Shown here: in pieces, positions 45,205 through 54,234 of the stretch
Position numbering within the stretch: the first letter of the stretch is position 1
How the letters are laid out: each line of letters starts with the position of its first letter
Source: Alistipes sp.
Lineage (GTDB): Bacteria > Bacteroidota > Bacteroidia > Bacteroidales > Rikenellaceae
Direction: 5' to 3'
Assembly (NCBI GenBank): GCA_017398045.1
Contig: JAFQHI010000016.1
Coordinates: 1 to 58,789, forward strand
DNA: 58,789 nt
The notes under the pieces: model-generated
The model's input: the letters and a program-made list of their open reading frames with translations, nothing else
Database searches by the model: none
Told to the model about the DNA's origin: nothing
Translations under genes and position numbers: made by a program

Positions 45205-45546
45205 TTACTTCCGTTTATGTTTCATGAGTCGTTGAAAGCAGTGGCCCGTAGTGAGCAACACCACCACGGTCGAAAGAAGGGCAGCCACCACAATCGCCCA
45301 GAGATTATCGAGGATGACATGGTAGCTCTCCATCAGCCCCACACCGTAGGGGATAAAGAAGAGGGCCATCGCTCCGAGTAGAAATTTGGCCACGGGACGC
45401 ACCGTTTCGGCCTTCACGATGCCGAGTTTGAGCAGTGCAAAGAGAATCAGCATGCCGAGAACATTTCCCGACACATAGCCTGAAAGGAGTTGGCTTAAGA
45501 GGTTACCCGCCAAATAGGCGAGTAGAATCACCAGCAGACCGACCAT
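45205..45546 (-). CDS. lrgA: LrgA/CidA-family holin-like protein
   Basis: This 113-aa protein has four membrane helices and the family motifs YLAGNLLSQLLSGYVSGNVLGMLILFALL and AKFLLGAMALFFIPYGVGLMES. It partners LrgB. Its ATG overlaps the stop codon of the FeoB-Cys gene by one base (TAATG), so it is translationally coupled to the iron-transport genes. Confidence 0.9.
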   Translation of the reverse strand: MVGLLVILLAYLAGNLLSQLLSGYVSGNVLGMLILFALLKLGIVKAETVRPVAKFLLGAMALFFIPYGVGLMESYHVILDNLWAIVVAALLSTVVVLLTTGHCFQRLMKHKRK

Positions 45547-45722
45547 TATCGATTGCGTTTTTGGTGTTCTTCATCCCACTCGCGGCTACGGATACCGCAA
45601 TGGCCGAAGTGACAACTTTCACAATCGCGCGAGCGGCAAAAAAAGGTGCGCCAAATCCAACGCCAGACCACAACCACCACAACGGCAAAGATTGCCCAGA
45701 CGACCCACTGTTGCCAATTCAT
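45546..45722 (-). CDS. FeoB-associated Cys-rich membrane protein (58 aa)
   Basis: This short minus-strand gene reads MNWQQWVVWAIFAVVVVVWR, a single membrane helix, followed by a Cys-rich tail with CRSRDCESCHFGHCGIR and a basic end. It has the layout of the FeoB-associated Cys-rich (FeoB-Cys) peptides that follow feoB in many bacteria. It may help FeoB deliver or sense Fe(II). The stop overlaps the lrgA ATG by one base, and the start lies 13 bp after the feoB stop. The family is assigned from the layout and position, with moderate certainty. Confidence 0.8.
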   Translation of the reverse strand: MNWQQWVVWAIFAVVVVVVWRWIWRTFFCRSRDCESCHFGHCGIRSREWDEEHQKRNR

Positions 45723-45735
45723 AGCTATTTGTTTG

Positions 45736-48105
45736 TTAGATTAGTAAACATCCTATTTGGTAGAAGAGCCACGCTACGCCCCACGCCACGAGGGTGTTAT
45801 ACAGCAAGGCTCCCAAGGCCCATCGCCAGCCTGCTTCCGAGGCAATGGCCGCAATCGTGGCCATGCAGGGGAAGTACAGCAGCACAAAGACCAGGAAGGA
45901 GAGGGCCGATGCAAGGTTGAAATCACCGCTCGCGGTGAGCTTCTCGGCCAAGGCCCCCGTCTCGCCCTCCTCGGCATAAAGAACACCGATGGTCGAGACG
46001 ATAATCTCTTTGGCGGCCACACCCGAGAGGAGCGAAACGCCCGCCTTCCAATCCAGCCCCAAAGGCTCGAATACCGGTTGGCACGCCTTGCCCAAACGGC
46101 CCAGGTAGGAGTTCTCGTAGTGCGCCTCGCTGTGGAGCGGGGTATGCTCCGAGTGGGGGTAGTAGCTCAAGAACCAGATAACAATCGAGGCGACGAGAAT
46201 CATACCGCCCATCTTCTTCAGGTATTGTGCGCACTTATCCCACATATGGGTCAGCGTGGCACGCCACGTGGGGATGCGATAGGGGGGAAGCTCCATCACA
46301 AAGGGGGTCTCATCCACCGGGAAAAAGACAAGGCGCATGAGACGGGCCGTTAAAATCGCTATCAGGATGCCCAGCAGGTAGATGCCCGTCATGACCCATC
46401 CACCGTGCGACGGAAAGAAGGCTGCCGTCAAAAGAATAAAGAGCGGCAGACGCGCACTGCACGACATGAAGGGGGTGATAAGGATGGTTATCAGGCGACT
46501 CGAACGGCTTTCGATGGTACGACAAGCCATGATGGCCGGCACGTTGCAACCAAAACCCATGATGAGCGGAATGAAGGATTTGCCGTGCAGACCGGCTCGG
46601 TGCATGACGCGGTCCATGATGAAAGCGGCCCGTGCCAAGTAGCCCGAATCCTCCATAAAGGAGATAAAGAGGTACAAAATCATGATGTTGGGCAGGAATA
46701 CAATCACCGAACCAACACCACCGATGATGCCGTCAACCACCAGGTCGCGCAACACACCGGCCGGCATCAGGGCATTGACTCCGTGGCCAATCCAGCCCAC
46801 CAGCCAATCAATCCACGCCTGCGGATAACTGCCGAGTGAGAAGGTACACCAGAACATGACGCCCATCACGAAGAAGAAAATCGGGAAGCCCCACACCTTG
46901 TTCGTCACCACCAGGTCGATGAGGTTCGTTGCCGTGCGTTCGTCAATCTTTCCGGGCGTAAAGGTCTCCTTCAAGGCACCCGAAATAAAGCCGTATTTAC
47001 GGTTGGCGAGAGCCGTCTCGACCTCCTCGCCCAAGTCGTTTTCGATGTGGCGCACCACGCGGTCGCGTATTTCACACCATACGCCATAGCGGGGCAGTGA
47101 TTTGAGATGCTCCTCCACCTCCTGGTCGCGCTCCATCATTTTGAGGGCAAAATAGCGGGGCGGGAAATACATCGGCAGCTCCTCGCGGTGTGCGCTCATG
47201 TCGCTGTTCAACTCCTGCAACCCCTCCTCGATAATCGCACCTTGGTGGATGTGGATATGGCGCACACGCTCGTCACGCCCCTCGTAGATGGCAATAATGG
47301 TATCTAACAACTCCTCGATGCCCTTGCGATTGCGTGCCTCGACCGGCACCATCGGCACACCCAGCATACGCCCCAACGAATCGTGGTCGAGGTGCGCTCC
47401 CGTGGCCTCCAGCTCGTCGTACATATTCAGGGCGATGACCATGCGGGGGTTGATATCAATCAGCTCGGTCGTAAGGTAGAGGTTACGCTCCAGGTTCGAG
47501 GCTACGACCGAGTTAATCACCACATCGGGCTGCTCCTGGGCAATATGGGCGCGAACGAACCGCTCTTCGGGCGAATAGGCCGAGAGGGCATAGGTGCCGG
47601 GCAGGTCGGTCACCTCGAAGCGGTAGCCCTTGTAGGTGCGCACACCGCGTTTGGCCCCGACCGTCACACCGCTATAGTTGCCTACGTGTTCGTGACCACC
47701 CGAAATGGCGTTGAAGAGCGAGGTTTTTCCACTGTTGGGATTGCCCACCAAGGCTACACTGATGGTACGCGAAGAGCGATTTACAACATCGGCAATGGTC
47801 TCGATGCGCGGCTCCTGCTCCTCAATAAAGGGGGTGGTGCGCTCTTTTTCCTGCTCCAAGAGAAGCAATGCTTCGGCCTCCTCGTCGGTCAAGACCTGCA
47901 CCATGGCCGCCTCGCTGCGTCGGAGCGAGATATCGTAGCCCATAATACGGTACTCGATGGGGTCTTTGAGCGGAGCATTGAGAATCACCTCGACCCGCTG
48001 ACCGCGGACGAAGCCCATCTCGATAATCCGCCGACGAAAACCACCGTGGCCGGTCACTTTAAGAATGGTGGCCTTGTCGCCACTTTTGAGTTCGGAGAGT
48101 CGCAT
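45736..48105 (-). CDS. feoB: Fe(II) transporter, FeoA-FeoB fusion
   Basis: This 789-aa protein starts with a FeoA-like SH3 domain (1-75: LSELKSGDKATILKVTG, RRRIIEMGFVRGQRV, GYDISLRRSEAAMV), then the G-domain with G1 GNPNSGKTS (121-129), G3 DLPG and G4 NMYD, and the FeoB membrane part with its two Gate motifs and GCNVPAI. GTP hydrolysis drives or gates ferrous-iron uptake across the inner membrane. Separate feoA is normal in enterics; here it is fused. A TATCTTTG element (48138-48131 minus) lies just upstream. Confidence 0.95.
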   Translation of the reverse strand: MRLSELKSGDKATILKVTGHGGFRRRIIEMGFVRGQRVEVILNAPLKDPIEYRIMGYDISLRRSEAAMVQVLTDEEAEALLLLEQEKERTTPFIEEQEPRIETIADVVNRSSRTISVALVGNPNSGKTSLFNAISGGHEHVGNYSGVTVGAKRGVRTYKGYRFEVTDLPGTYALSAYSPEERFVRAHIAQEQPDVVINSVVASNLERNLYLTTELIDINPRMVIALNMYDELEATGAHLDHDSLGRMLGVPMVPVEARNRKGIEELLDTIIAIYEGRDERVRHIHIHQGAIIEEGLQELNSDMSAHREELPMYFPPRYFALKMMERDQEVEEHLKSLPRYGVWCEIRDRVVRHIENDLGEEVETALANRKYGFISGALKETFTPGKIDERTATNLIDLVVTNKVWGFPIFFFVMGVMFWCTFSLGSYPQAWIDWLVGWIGHGVNALMPAGVLRDLVVDGIIGGVGSVIVFLPNIMILYLFISFMEDSGYLARAAFIMDRVMHRAGLHGKSFIPLIMGFGCNVPAIMACRTIESRSSRLITILITPFMSCSARLPLFILLTAAFFPSHGGWVMTGIYLLGILIAILTARLMRLVFFPVDETPFVMELPPYRIPTWRATLTHMWDKCAQYLKKMGGMILVASIVIWFLSYYPHSEHTPLHSEAHYENSYLGRLGKACQPVFEPLGLDWKAGVSLLSGVAAKEIIVSTIGVLYAEEGETGALAEKLTASGDFNLASALSFLVFVLLYFPCMATIAAIASEAGWRWALGALLYNTLVAWGVAWLFYQIGCLLI

Positions 48106-48130
48106 CTGTATCTTTATCCGTTACGCGCAA

Positions 48131-48138
48131 CAAAGATA
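48131..48138 (-). promoter_or_regulatory. -7 element of the feo operon
   Basis: TATCTTTG on the minus strand, 25 bp before the feoB ATG. The -33 half is not clear. No Fur-box-like palindrome was recognised. Confidence 0.5.
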
Positions 48139-48181
48139 CATTATTTTTGTCGATTTTCCGCATCCCCATTAGTGGGTATTT

Positions 48182-49558
48182 CTACAAAGTTTGCCACCCA
48201 CCTCCGAGGGCTTTGCAAAGGGTGACGTAGTTGATGTATTGACTCGACAGCAATCCGACGAGGTCCATTTGCGCCGTGTAGAGCGTGCGCTCGGCATCAA
48301 TCACATCGAGATAATCGGCCATGCCGTTGCGATAGAGCGCATAAGCCATCTCAAGAATCGAACGATAGGAGTTGACCAGCTCGGTGGTGCGTATGGTCTC
48401 TATCCGCGTGGCGGCAATCGACGAAAGCACCTTCTCCACATCGGCAAAGGCAGCCAGCGTGGTCTGCTCGTAGCCGTATGCCGCCTGATTGTAGCGTTCG
48501 ACGGCAGCCTGCTCGCGTCGTTTGAGGCCGTGAAAGTTGAAAATAGGTTGCACAATCGCCCCCACGGCACTCCACGTAAAGGGGTTGGATGAAGTTAAAC
48601 CTTTTATCGAATTTGCCCCCACTCCTCCGCTGGCACTCAACGTGATGGAGGGGAAACGAGCCGTGCGGGCAAGACCTGCTTGAGCCGCCGCAGCATCCAG
48701 CGCATAACGGGCCTGCATGATGTCGGGGCGTCGCTCGAGCAGTTCGGACGGCACACCGATATCCAACCCCTCGGGATTGAGGTCGGTCAGCAGCTCCAGA
48801 CCCACCCCCTCGTGCGAAGCGGGCATGGGCGGCTCACCAAGCAGCAACCCCAGCGACAGGTGCGCCTGCTCGATGGCACTTTGATAACGCGGAATATCGC
48901 TCTCGGCCGAGGCCACCAAGGCGTGCGCCTGTTCGCGCTCCACCCCCGTTGCCATGCCGTAGTTAAAGAGCGAGTCAATCAGCGCGGCCGACTCGCGTCG
49001 CAGGGCCGATGTGCGACGCGCAATCCACAAATCACGCTCATATTGCAGTAACGTGAAATAGGTAGTGGCCACCTCGGCCGCAAGCGCGAGTTGCACACCG
49101 CGGTAATTCCAAATAGCCGAACCGATTTCGGCTCGGGCGGCTTGCGTGGTCTGTTTCAACTGCCCGAAGAGGGGAACCTCCCACGAGGCGGTCAATTCGG
49201 GCGCATACTGCTCGGTGATTTTCGTGGCGCGGTTGTAGCTCCCCTTGGCGGTGAGTTGTCCGTTGAGCGAGGGAAGCAAGTCAGCACGTGCCACCGAGCG
49301 ATTGTAGCGCGTCTCCTCGATACGCGAGGCGGCAACCCAAAGGTTGCGGTTGTTGCTCATGGCCCGCTCGATAAGCCGATTGAGGGTCGTATCGCCAAAG
49401 AGTTGCCACCATGTTTCAGGCAGCGTGAGGGAATACTGCCGAAACGCATTGCCATAGAGGTAGTTGGTGCGAGCCGTCACCTCGGGAGGCATCAGGCGGG
49501 GCGAACAGCTCGACAAGGCGAGCGCGAGGAGACAGAGGGTATAGAGAATTCGTTTCAT
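48182..49558 (-). CDS. Outer-membrane efflux lipoprotein (NodT/TolC family)
   Basis: This 458-aa protein has a lipoprotein signal (MKRILYTLCLLALALSSC, lipobox LSSC) and the NodT-type start TWWQLFGDTTLNRLIERAMSNNRNLWVAASRIEE. The second repeat has VGVPSELLERRPDIMQARYALDAA and FNFHGLKRREQAAVERYNQAAY. It forms the outer-membrane exit of the RND pump encoded upstream, overlapping it by 4 bp (ATGA). It is the last gene of the second efflux operon. Confidence 0.92.
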   Translation of the reverse strand: MKRILYTLCLLALALSSCSPRLMPPEVTARTNYLYGNAFRQYSLTLPETWWQLFGDTTLNRLIERAMSNNRNLWVAASRIEETRYNRSVARADLLPSLNGQLTAKGSYNRATKITEQYAPELTASWEVPLFGQLKQTTQAARAEIGSAIWNYRGVQLALAAEVATTYFTLLQYERDLWIARRTSALRRESAALIDSLFNYGMATGVEREQAHALVASAESDIPRYQSAIEQAHLSLGLLLGEPPMPASHEGVGLELLTDLNPEGLDIGVPSELLERRPDIMQARYALDAAAAQAGLARTARFPSITLSASGGVGANSIKGLTSSNPFTWSAVGAIVQPIFNFHGLKRREQAAVERYNQAAYGYEQTTLAAFADVEKVLSSIAATRIETIRTTELVNSYRSILEMAYALYRNGMADYLDVIDAERTLYTAQMDLVGLLSSQYINYVTLCKALGGGWQTL

Positions 49559-52500
49559 GATTGCACGTTGTTTTTTCGGTCGCGCTCTTTTTCGAAGCCT
49601 CCCAACCGTCCCACGAGGTAATACAGCGAGGGGTAGAGGAAGATGCCCAACATCGTGGCGCAGAGCATACCGCCCACAAGCGCGATGCCCATGATGTTGC
49701 GTGCCGTGGAATAGACCCCCGAGGCGAAAATCAGGGGCAGCACACCGAGGATAAACGAAAAGGCGGTCATCAGAATCGGTCGCAGGCGCAGACGGGCAGC
49801 CTCCATGGCCGCATCCAAAAGCGAAGCTCCCCGCTCGTGGAAGAGGCGGTCGGCATATTCGACCACTAAAATCGCATTTTTAGCCGCCAAGCCGATGAGC
49901 ATCACAATCGAAATTTGCAGGTAGAGGTCATTCACATAAATCGGACGCCACAGGTGCGCCAGAGCGACAAATCCGACCGCCCCCAGCACCGCAATCGGCA
50001 CGGCCAGCAGAATAGCCATCGGCAATCCCCACGATTCGTAGAGGGCCGCCAACGCCAGGAAGACAAAGAGCAGGGTAATGGCGTAGACCCACAGCCCCTT
50101 TCCCTGCTCGGCCGCCTCCTGGAACGAAACACCGCTCCAGGCCATGCCGATGTCGGTCGGGAGGATGCTGCCACCTTGCTCCATGATGCGCTTCATGACC
50201 GTGGCGGTCGAAGCTCCGCGCTCGGGCGTGATGGTAAGCGATACCGAGCGGTAGAGGTTGAACTGCGATACATAACCTGCACCCACCGTATCACGCACCT
50301 CGACCAAGGCCGAAAGAGGTATCTGCTCGCCACTTTCGGACGAGATGAAGTAGCTCTCCAATGCGTTGCGGTCGCGTCGATAGTCGGGAGCGGCTTGCAG
50401 ATAGGTCTGATACAACCGCCCGAAACGGGTGAAGTTGTCGATATAGCGTCCTCCGAGCATGGCACTCATATCTCCGTACAGCGAGGCGAGATTCACCCCC
50501 TTGGCGAGTGCCTGCTCACGGTCCACCACAAGGCGACGCTGGGGTACGCCATCGTTGAATTGGGTTGTGGCGGAGGCAATCGTCGGCTCCTTCTCGAGCG
50601 CGGCCATCAGCTCCTTGGCGTGGTGCATCAGATAGGCCGTGCCTCGCCCCTCCAAATCCTGTATCTCGACCGAGATGCCCGACGTGATGCCAAGCCCCGG
50701 TATGGAGGGCGGAATGAAGGCAAAAGCGGTCGCCTCGGGAACGGCCGCATACAGCTCTGCGGTCAGCTCATCGGCCAACTGCATGGCGGTTGTTTTGCGT
50801 TCGGAGTAATCCTTCAGGGCTACGAAAATCACACCGCTGCTGGTGTTTGCAATGCCCGAAAGCAGGTTGAAACCGGCTGCAAACGAGGTGTCCTCGACCG
50901 CATCGTGCTGTCGGATGAGTTGGTCGATGCGCAGCATGGCCGCTTCGGTCACCTGCAACGAGGAGGCATCGGGTGTATTGACCATCACCATCACATAACC
51001 CTGGTCCTCTTCGGGTAGGAAACCGCCCGGCAAGAGCCGCCAAATCACAACTATTGCCCCCATCATGGCCACCGTCAGGAGCATCGTGCGTCCCGTGTGG
51101 CGCACCAGCGTGGGGGTAAAGGCCAAATAGCGGCTGCGCTCCCGTTCAAAGAGCCGATTAAAGCGGCCGAAGAAACCCTTCGTGGGAGGCTCCTTGCGCC
51201 TTAAAATAATCGCACACAGGGCGGGCGAGAGGCTCAACGCATTGAAGGTCGAGATAACCACCGAGACGGCAATCGTGACCGAGAACTGCTGAAACATCAA
51301 CCCCGCCACACCTCCGGCAAAGGACATCGGCAGAAAGACGGCCAGCAGTACGACCGTCGTAGCAATGATGGGCGAGGAGACGTTTCGCATCGCCTCCATA
51401 GTGGCCTCGCGGGCCTTCATCCCATTATCCAGATTCACCTGCACCGCTTCGACCACCACAATCGCGTCATCCACCACCAATCCGATGGCCAGCACCAAGG
51501 CCAAAAGCGAGATGATATTGATGGAAAAACCCAAAAGCGGGAAGATGGCGAATGCACCAATGAGCGATACAGGGATGGCCACCAACGGAATGCACGTAGC
51601 ACGCCAATCCTGAATAAAGAGGTAGATAATCGCCACCACCAACACCAGCGCAATGAGCAGCGTGAAGAAAATATCCTTTACGCCCGCCCGAATCGAAGTG
51701 GTAGTATCGACAATCGTCGTTGTCGAGATGCCGTCCGGAAATCGCGCTTCGAGCCGCTCCATCGTTTGGCGAATCGCACGCCCGACCTGCATGGCATTGC
51801 TTCCCGGCTCCTGATAGATAACCATCAGTGCCGTTGGTTTTCCCTCGAAACGGGAGCTGACGCCATAGGTCTGGCTGCCGAGGCTTACATCGGCAATCTC
51901 CTTGAGCCGTATCTGCTCGCCCGACGGGGTGGTATAGACGATGATATTCTTAAACTCGTCGGCCGAGGTCATCGTTGGGGGCAGGGTCACCGTATAGGTA
52001 TAGACCGTCCCTTCGGGAGCGGGTTCGGCTCCGAATTGTCCGGCAGGGTAGATGCTGCTCTGGGTGTCGATGGCCTCGACCACGGCATCGAGCGGGATGT
52101 TGTAATACTTCAACAGGTCGGGTTTCAACCAGATGCGCATGGCATATTCGCCCGCACCCATAATCTGGAGCTTGCCCACACCATTGATTTTCAACAGCTC
52201 GTTTTGCAGGTTGATATAGGCGTAGTTCGACAGATACTCCTCGCTGTAACGGCCGTCGCTATGCAGGGCGAAGACCATCAAAAAGCCCGTCATTGTCTTT
52301 TGGGTCGTCACGCCCTGCTGTAGAACCGCCTCGGGGAGTTTGGCCTGCGCCGAGGCGACGCGGTTTTGCGTAAATACGGCATCCATATCGGGGTCGGAGC
52401 CAATCTCGAAGATAACCTGCAACGAGGCGGTACCATCGTTTGAGGATGTACATTGCATATAAAGCATATCGCTCACCCCCATAATACTCTCGGCCAAAGG

Positions 52501-52689
52501 GGTGGTCACGGCGTTGTTCACCGTCTCGGCATCAGCCCCCGGGTAGGTGGCCGAGACCTCCACCACGGGCGGTGTGATGTCGGGGTACTGCTCGACGGGG
52601 AGCGAGAGAATCGACAGCCCGCCCAGCGCAACAATGGCCAGGGCGAGTGCGATGGCAAAAATCGGACGTTGGATAAAAAAGCGACTCAT
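49555..52689 (-). CDS. RND efflux pump inner-membrane subunit (HAE1)
   Basis: This 1044-aa protein starts MSRFFIQRPIFAIALALAIV and has the VEQYPDITPPVVEVSATYPGADAE periplasmic opening, the TM4 proton relay GLVVDDAIVVVEAV with the two adjacent Asp, and the second loop GGFLPEEDQGY. The paired Asp match AcrB more closely than the first pump (single Asp). It exports drugs or bile acids. It lies 3 bp after the adaptor and overlaps the outer-membrane lipoprotein gene by 4 bp. Confidence 0.95.
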   Translation of the reverse strand: MSRFFIQRPIFAIALALAIVALGGLSILSLPVEQYPDITPPVVEVSATYPGADAETVNNAVTTPLAESIMGVSDMLYMQCTSSNDGTASLQVIFEIGSDPDMDAVFTQNRVASAQAKLPEAVLQQGVTTQKTMTGFLMVFALHSDGRYSEEYLSNYAYINLQNELLKINGVGKLQIMGAGEYAMRIWLKPDLLKYYNIPLDAVVEAIDTQSSIYPAGQFGAEPAPEGTVYTYTVTLPPTMTSADEFKNIIVYTTPSGEQIRLKEIADVSLGSQTYGVSSRFEGKPTALMVIYQEPGSNAMQVGRAIRQTMERLEARFPDGISTTTIVDTTTSIRAGVKDIFFTLLIALVLVVAIIYLFIQDWRATCIPLVAIPVSLIGAFAIFPLLGFSINIISLLALVLAIGLVVDDAIVVVEAVQVNLDNGMKAREATMEAMRNVSSPIIATTVVLLAVFLPMSFAGGVAGLMFQQFSVTIAVSVVISTFNALSLSPALCAIILRRKEPPTKGFFGRFNRLFERERSRYLAFTPTLVRHTGRTMLLTVAMMGAIVVIWRLLPGGFLPEEDQGYVMVMVNTPDASSLQVTEAAMLRIDQLIRQHDAVEDTSFAAGFNLLSGIANTSSGVIFVALKDYSERKTTAMQLADELTAELYAAVPEATAFAFIPPSIPGLGITSGISVEIQDLEGRGTAYLMHHAKELMAALEKEPTIASATTQFNDGVPQRRLVVDREQALAKGVNLASLYGDMSAMLGGRYIDNFTRFGRLYQTYLQAAPDYRRDRNALESYFISSESGEQIPLSALVEVRDTVGAGYVSQFNLYRSVSLTITPERGASTATVMKRIMEQGGSILPTDIGMAWSGVSFQEAAEQGKGLWVYAITLLFVFLALAALYESWGLPMAILLAVPIAVLGAVGFVALAHLWRPIYVNDLYLQISIVMLIGLAAKNAILVVEYADRLFHERGASLLDAAMEAARLRLRPILMTAFSFILGVLPLIFASGVYSTARNIMGIALVGGMLCATMLGIFLYPSLYYLVGRLGGFEKERDRKNNVQS

Positions 52690-52692
52690 AGG

Positions 52693-53808
52693 CTACTTGG
52701 CAATGCTTTGAGGTGTGACACGCGCCCCTTCGTGGAGCTTTTGACGACCCGTGAGTGCGACCCATTCGCCCGCTTCAACACCCGATGTGATGCACCACAG
52801 CGAATCGCGCTCTTCCCCCAGTTCGACACGCCGATAGGTAGCCGTGCTGTCGCGCCGAATGACCCACACGGAGTTCACCCCCTGCGATTGGCTGACCGCC
52901 TCGGCCGGAACGACCCGTTGTCGTTCGCTTGGCCCCACACGACACACCACGCGGGCAAATTGTCCCGCCTTGAGTGCCTGCTCGGGGTTTGCAAACTTCA
53001 CCACCAACAGCAGCGTACCGGTTTCTGTCGAAATATCCTTGCGCGTATGGCTGTAAAAACCGGCAAGCGGGTAGCGCGTCCCATCATCGAGTATCAGTCG
53101 AATGTCCGTGAGCAGCCCCTCGTTGTCGTAGATGTTCGCCCGTTCGCCCGTAATCCGCAGATAGTCGTTCATCGGCAACGCCACATCGAACGAGAGTGTG
53201 TCGAGGTTCGAGATGGTGGTTAGTACGTTAAACTCCGTACCCGGGCCGACAAAGTCACCCACGTGTCCGTTCGTCGAACCGGCAATTCCGTCAATCGGGG
53301 AGCGAATCTCCGTATAGCTTACATTCAGTCGCGCATTGCGTAGCGACTCCTCGGCCGAGCGTACCGAGGCCTCGGTGGCCTTGAATTGGGCCGTGTATTG
53401 GTCGAGTTGGGCGCGGCTGATGGCATTCATCTCGGCCAGCGGCACTGCGCGTTCGTAGTTGTTCCGCGCCTCGATAGCCTCGGCTCGTGCCGATTGAAGC
53501 GACGCCTCGGCCGCATACATGGCGGTTGAAAGTTGTGAGGGGTCGATGCGGTAGAGTAGTTGTCCGCGCCTTACGGGCAGTCCGCCGTTGAAATGTTTCG
53601 AGGCGAGGAAACCATTGACGCGCGGCTGAATGACGGCATCGAAATTACTTTGCAGGTTGCCGATAAACTGCATCGTGCGGGGAATCTCCTCCTCTGTAAC
53701 GATGCCGACGGTGACCTGTAAGGGGGGCATTGTCGGACTCTTTTTCTCGCGGTCGCAAGCGACCATCAACTGCAAAAGCGACAGCAGGGTTACAATTTGT
53801 ATGCGCAT
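52693..53808 (-). CDS. RND efflux periplasmic adaptor (lipoprotein)
   Basis: This 371-aa adaptor has a lipoprotein signal ending LMVAC and the MFP order: VNGFLASKHFNGGLPVRRGQ for the first lipoyl half, a coiled alpha-hairpin (AAEASLQSARAEAIEARNNY), IRSPIDGIAGSTNGHVGDFV for the second half, then beta domains. It connects the pump and outer-membrane factor. The ATG at 53808 is preferred; the in-frame ATG at 53838 adds a charged stretch ahead of the signal. It is first in the operon, divergent from the mini-histone gene. Confidence 0.9.
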   Translation of the reverse strand: MRIQIVTLLSLLQLMVACDREKKSPTMPPLQVTVGIVTEEEIPRTMQFIGNLQSNFDAVIQPRVNGFLASKHFNGGLPVRRGQLLYRIDPSQLSTAMYAAEASLQSARAEAIEARNNYERAVPLAEMNAISRAQLDQYTAQFKATEASVRSAEESLRNARLNVSYTEIRSPIDGIAGSTNGHVGDFVGPGTEFNVLTTISNLDTLSFDVALPMNDYLRITGERANIYDNEGLLTDIRLILDDGTRYPLAGFYSHTRKDISTETGTLLLVVKFANPEQALKAGQFARVVCRVGPSERQRVVPAEAVSQSQGVNSVWVIRRDSTATYRRVELGEERDSLWCITSGVEAGEWVALTGRQKLHEGARVTPQSIAK

Positions 53809-53937
53809 AGCTTTCTGTTTTCCCGTTTGGGGCGACAAAAAACATACCGAGCAGGCTCAAAGTGGGTTAAATCGTTCGAAAATGAAGAAAAATGCGATTT
53901 TTTTACTCCTTTTATGGTTGGATTTAGAATATTTTTA

Positions 53938-53945
53938 TATCTTTG
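53938..53945 (+). promoter_or_regulatory. -7 element of the mini-histone gene
   Basis: TATCTTTG 31 bp before the ATG at 53977. A GTTG lies 17 bp upstream, shorter than the usual spacing. Confidence 0.5.
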
Positions 53946-53976
53946 TATCGATATCAACCTTAAAAATAGAAAAACA

Positions 53977-54150
53977 ATGAAAGAACTGGTTGCAAAAATC
54001 AATGCAGAGTATGAGGTGTTCGCAGTAAATGCAGCAGCTCAGGTAGAGAAGGGCAACAAGGCTGCCGGTACGCGCGCTCGTAAGGCCGCTCTGGAGCTGT
54101 CGAAGCTGATGAAGGAGTTCCGCAAGGTTTCGGTAGAGGCCGCGAAATAA
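53977..54150 (+). CDS. Histone H1-like (Hc1-type) DNA-binding protein, 57 aa
   Basis: This small basic protein starts MKELVAKINAEYEVFAVNAA, contains QVEKGNKAAGTRARKAALEL and ends SKLMKEFRKVSVEAAK. It matches the short Hc1-like histone family of Bacteroidota and is rich in Lys, Ala and Arg. It probably coats DNA as an abundant nucleoid protein. The longer in-frame ATG at 53797 lies in non-coding AT-rich DNA upstream of the -7 element and is rejected. A strong terminator follows. Confidence 0.88.
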   Translation: MKELVAKINAEYEVFAVNAAAQVEKGNKAAGTRARKAALELSKLMKEFRKVSVEAAK

Positions 54151-54177
54151 TCCCTATTAACAACTTCTCGAGAAGAT

Positions 54178-54206
54178 AAGGGCTACCCAACGGGTAGCCC
54201 TTGTTG
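54178..54206. terminator. Terminator after the mini-histone gene
   Basis: AAGGGCTACCC and GGGTAGCCCTT form a perfect 11-bp stem with a 3-nt loop, followed by GTTGTTTG. Confidence 0.8.
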
Positions 54207-54234
54207 TTTGTGTGACGGTATGAAAGTGTAATGC

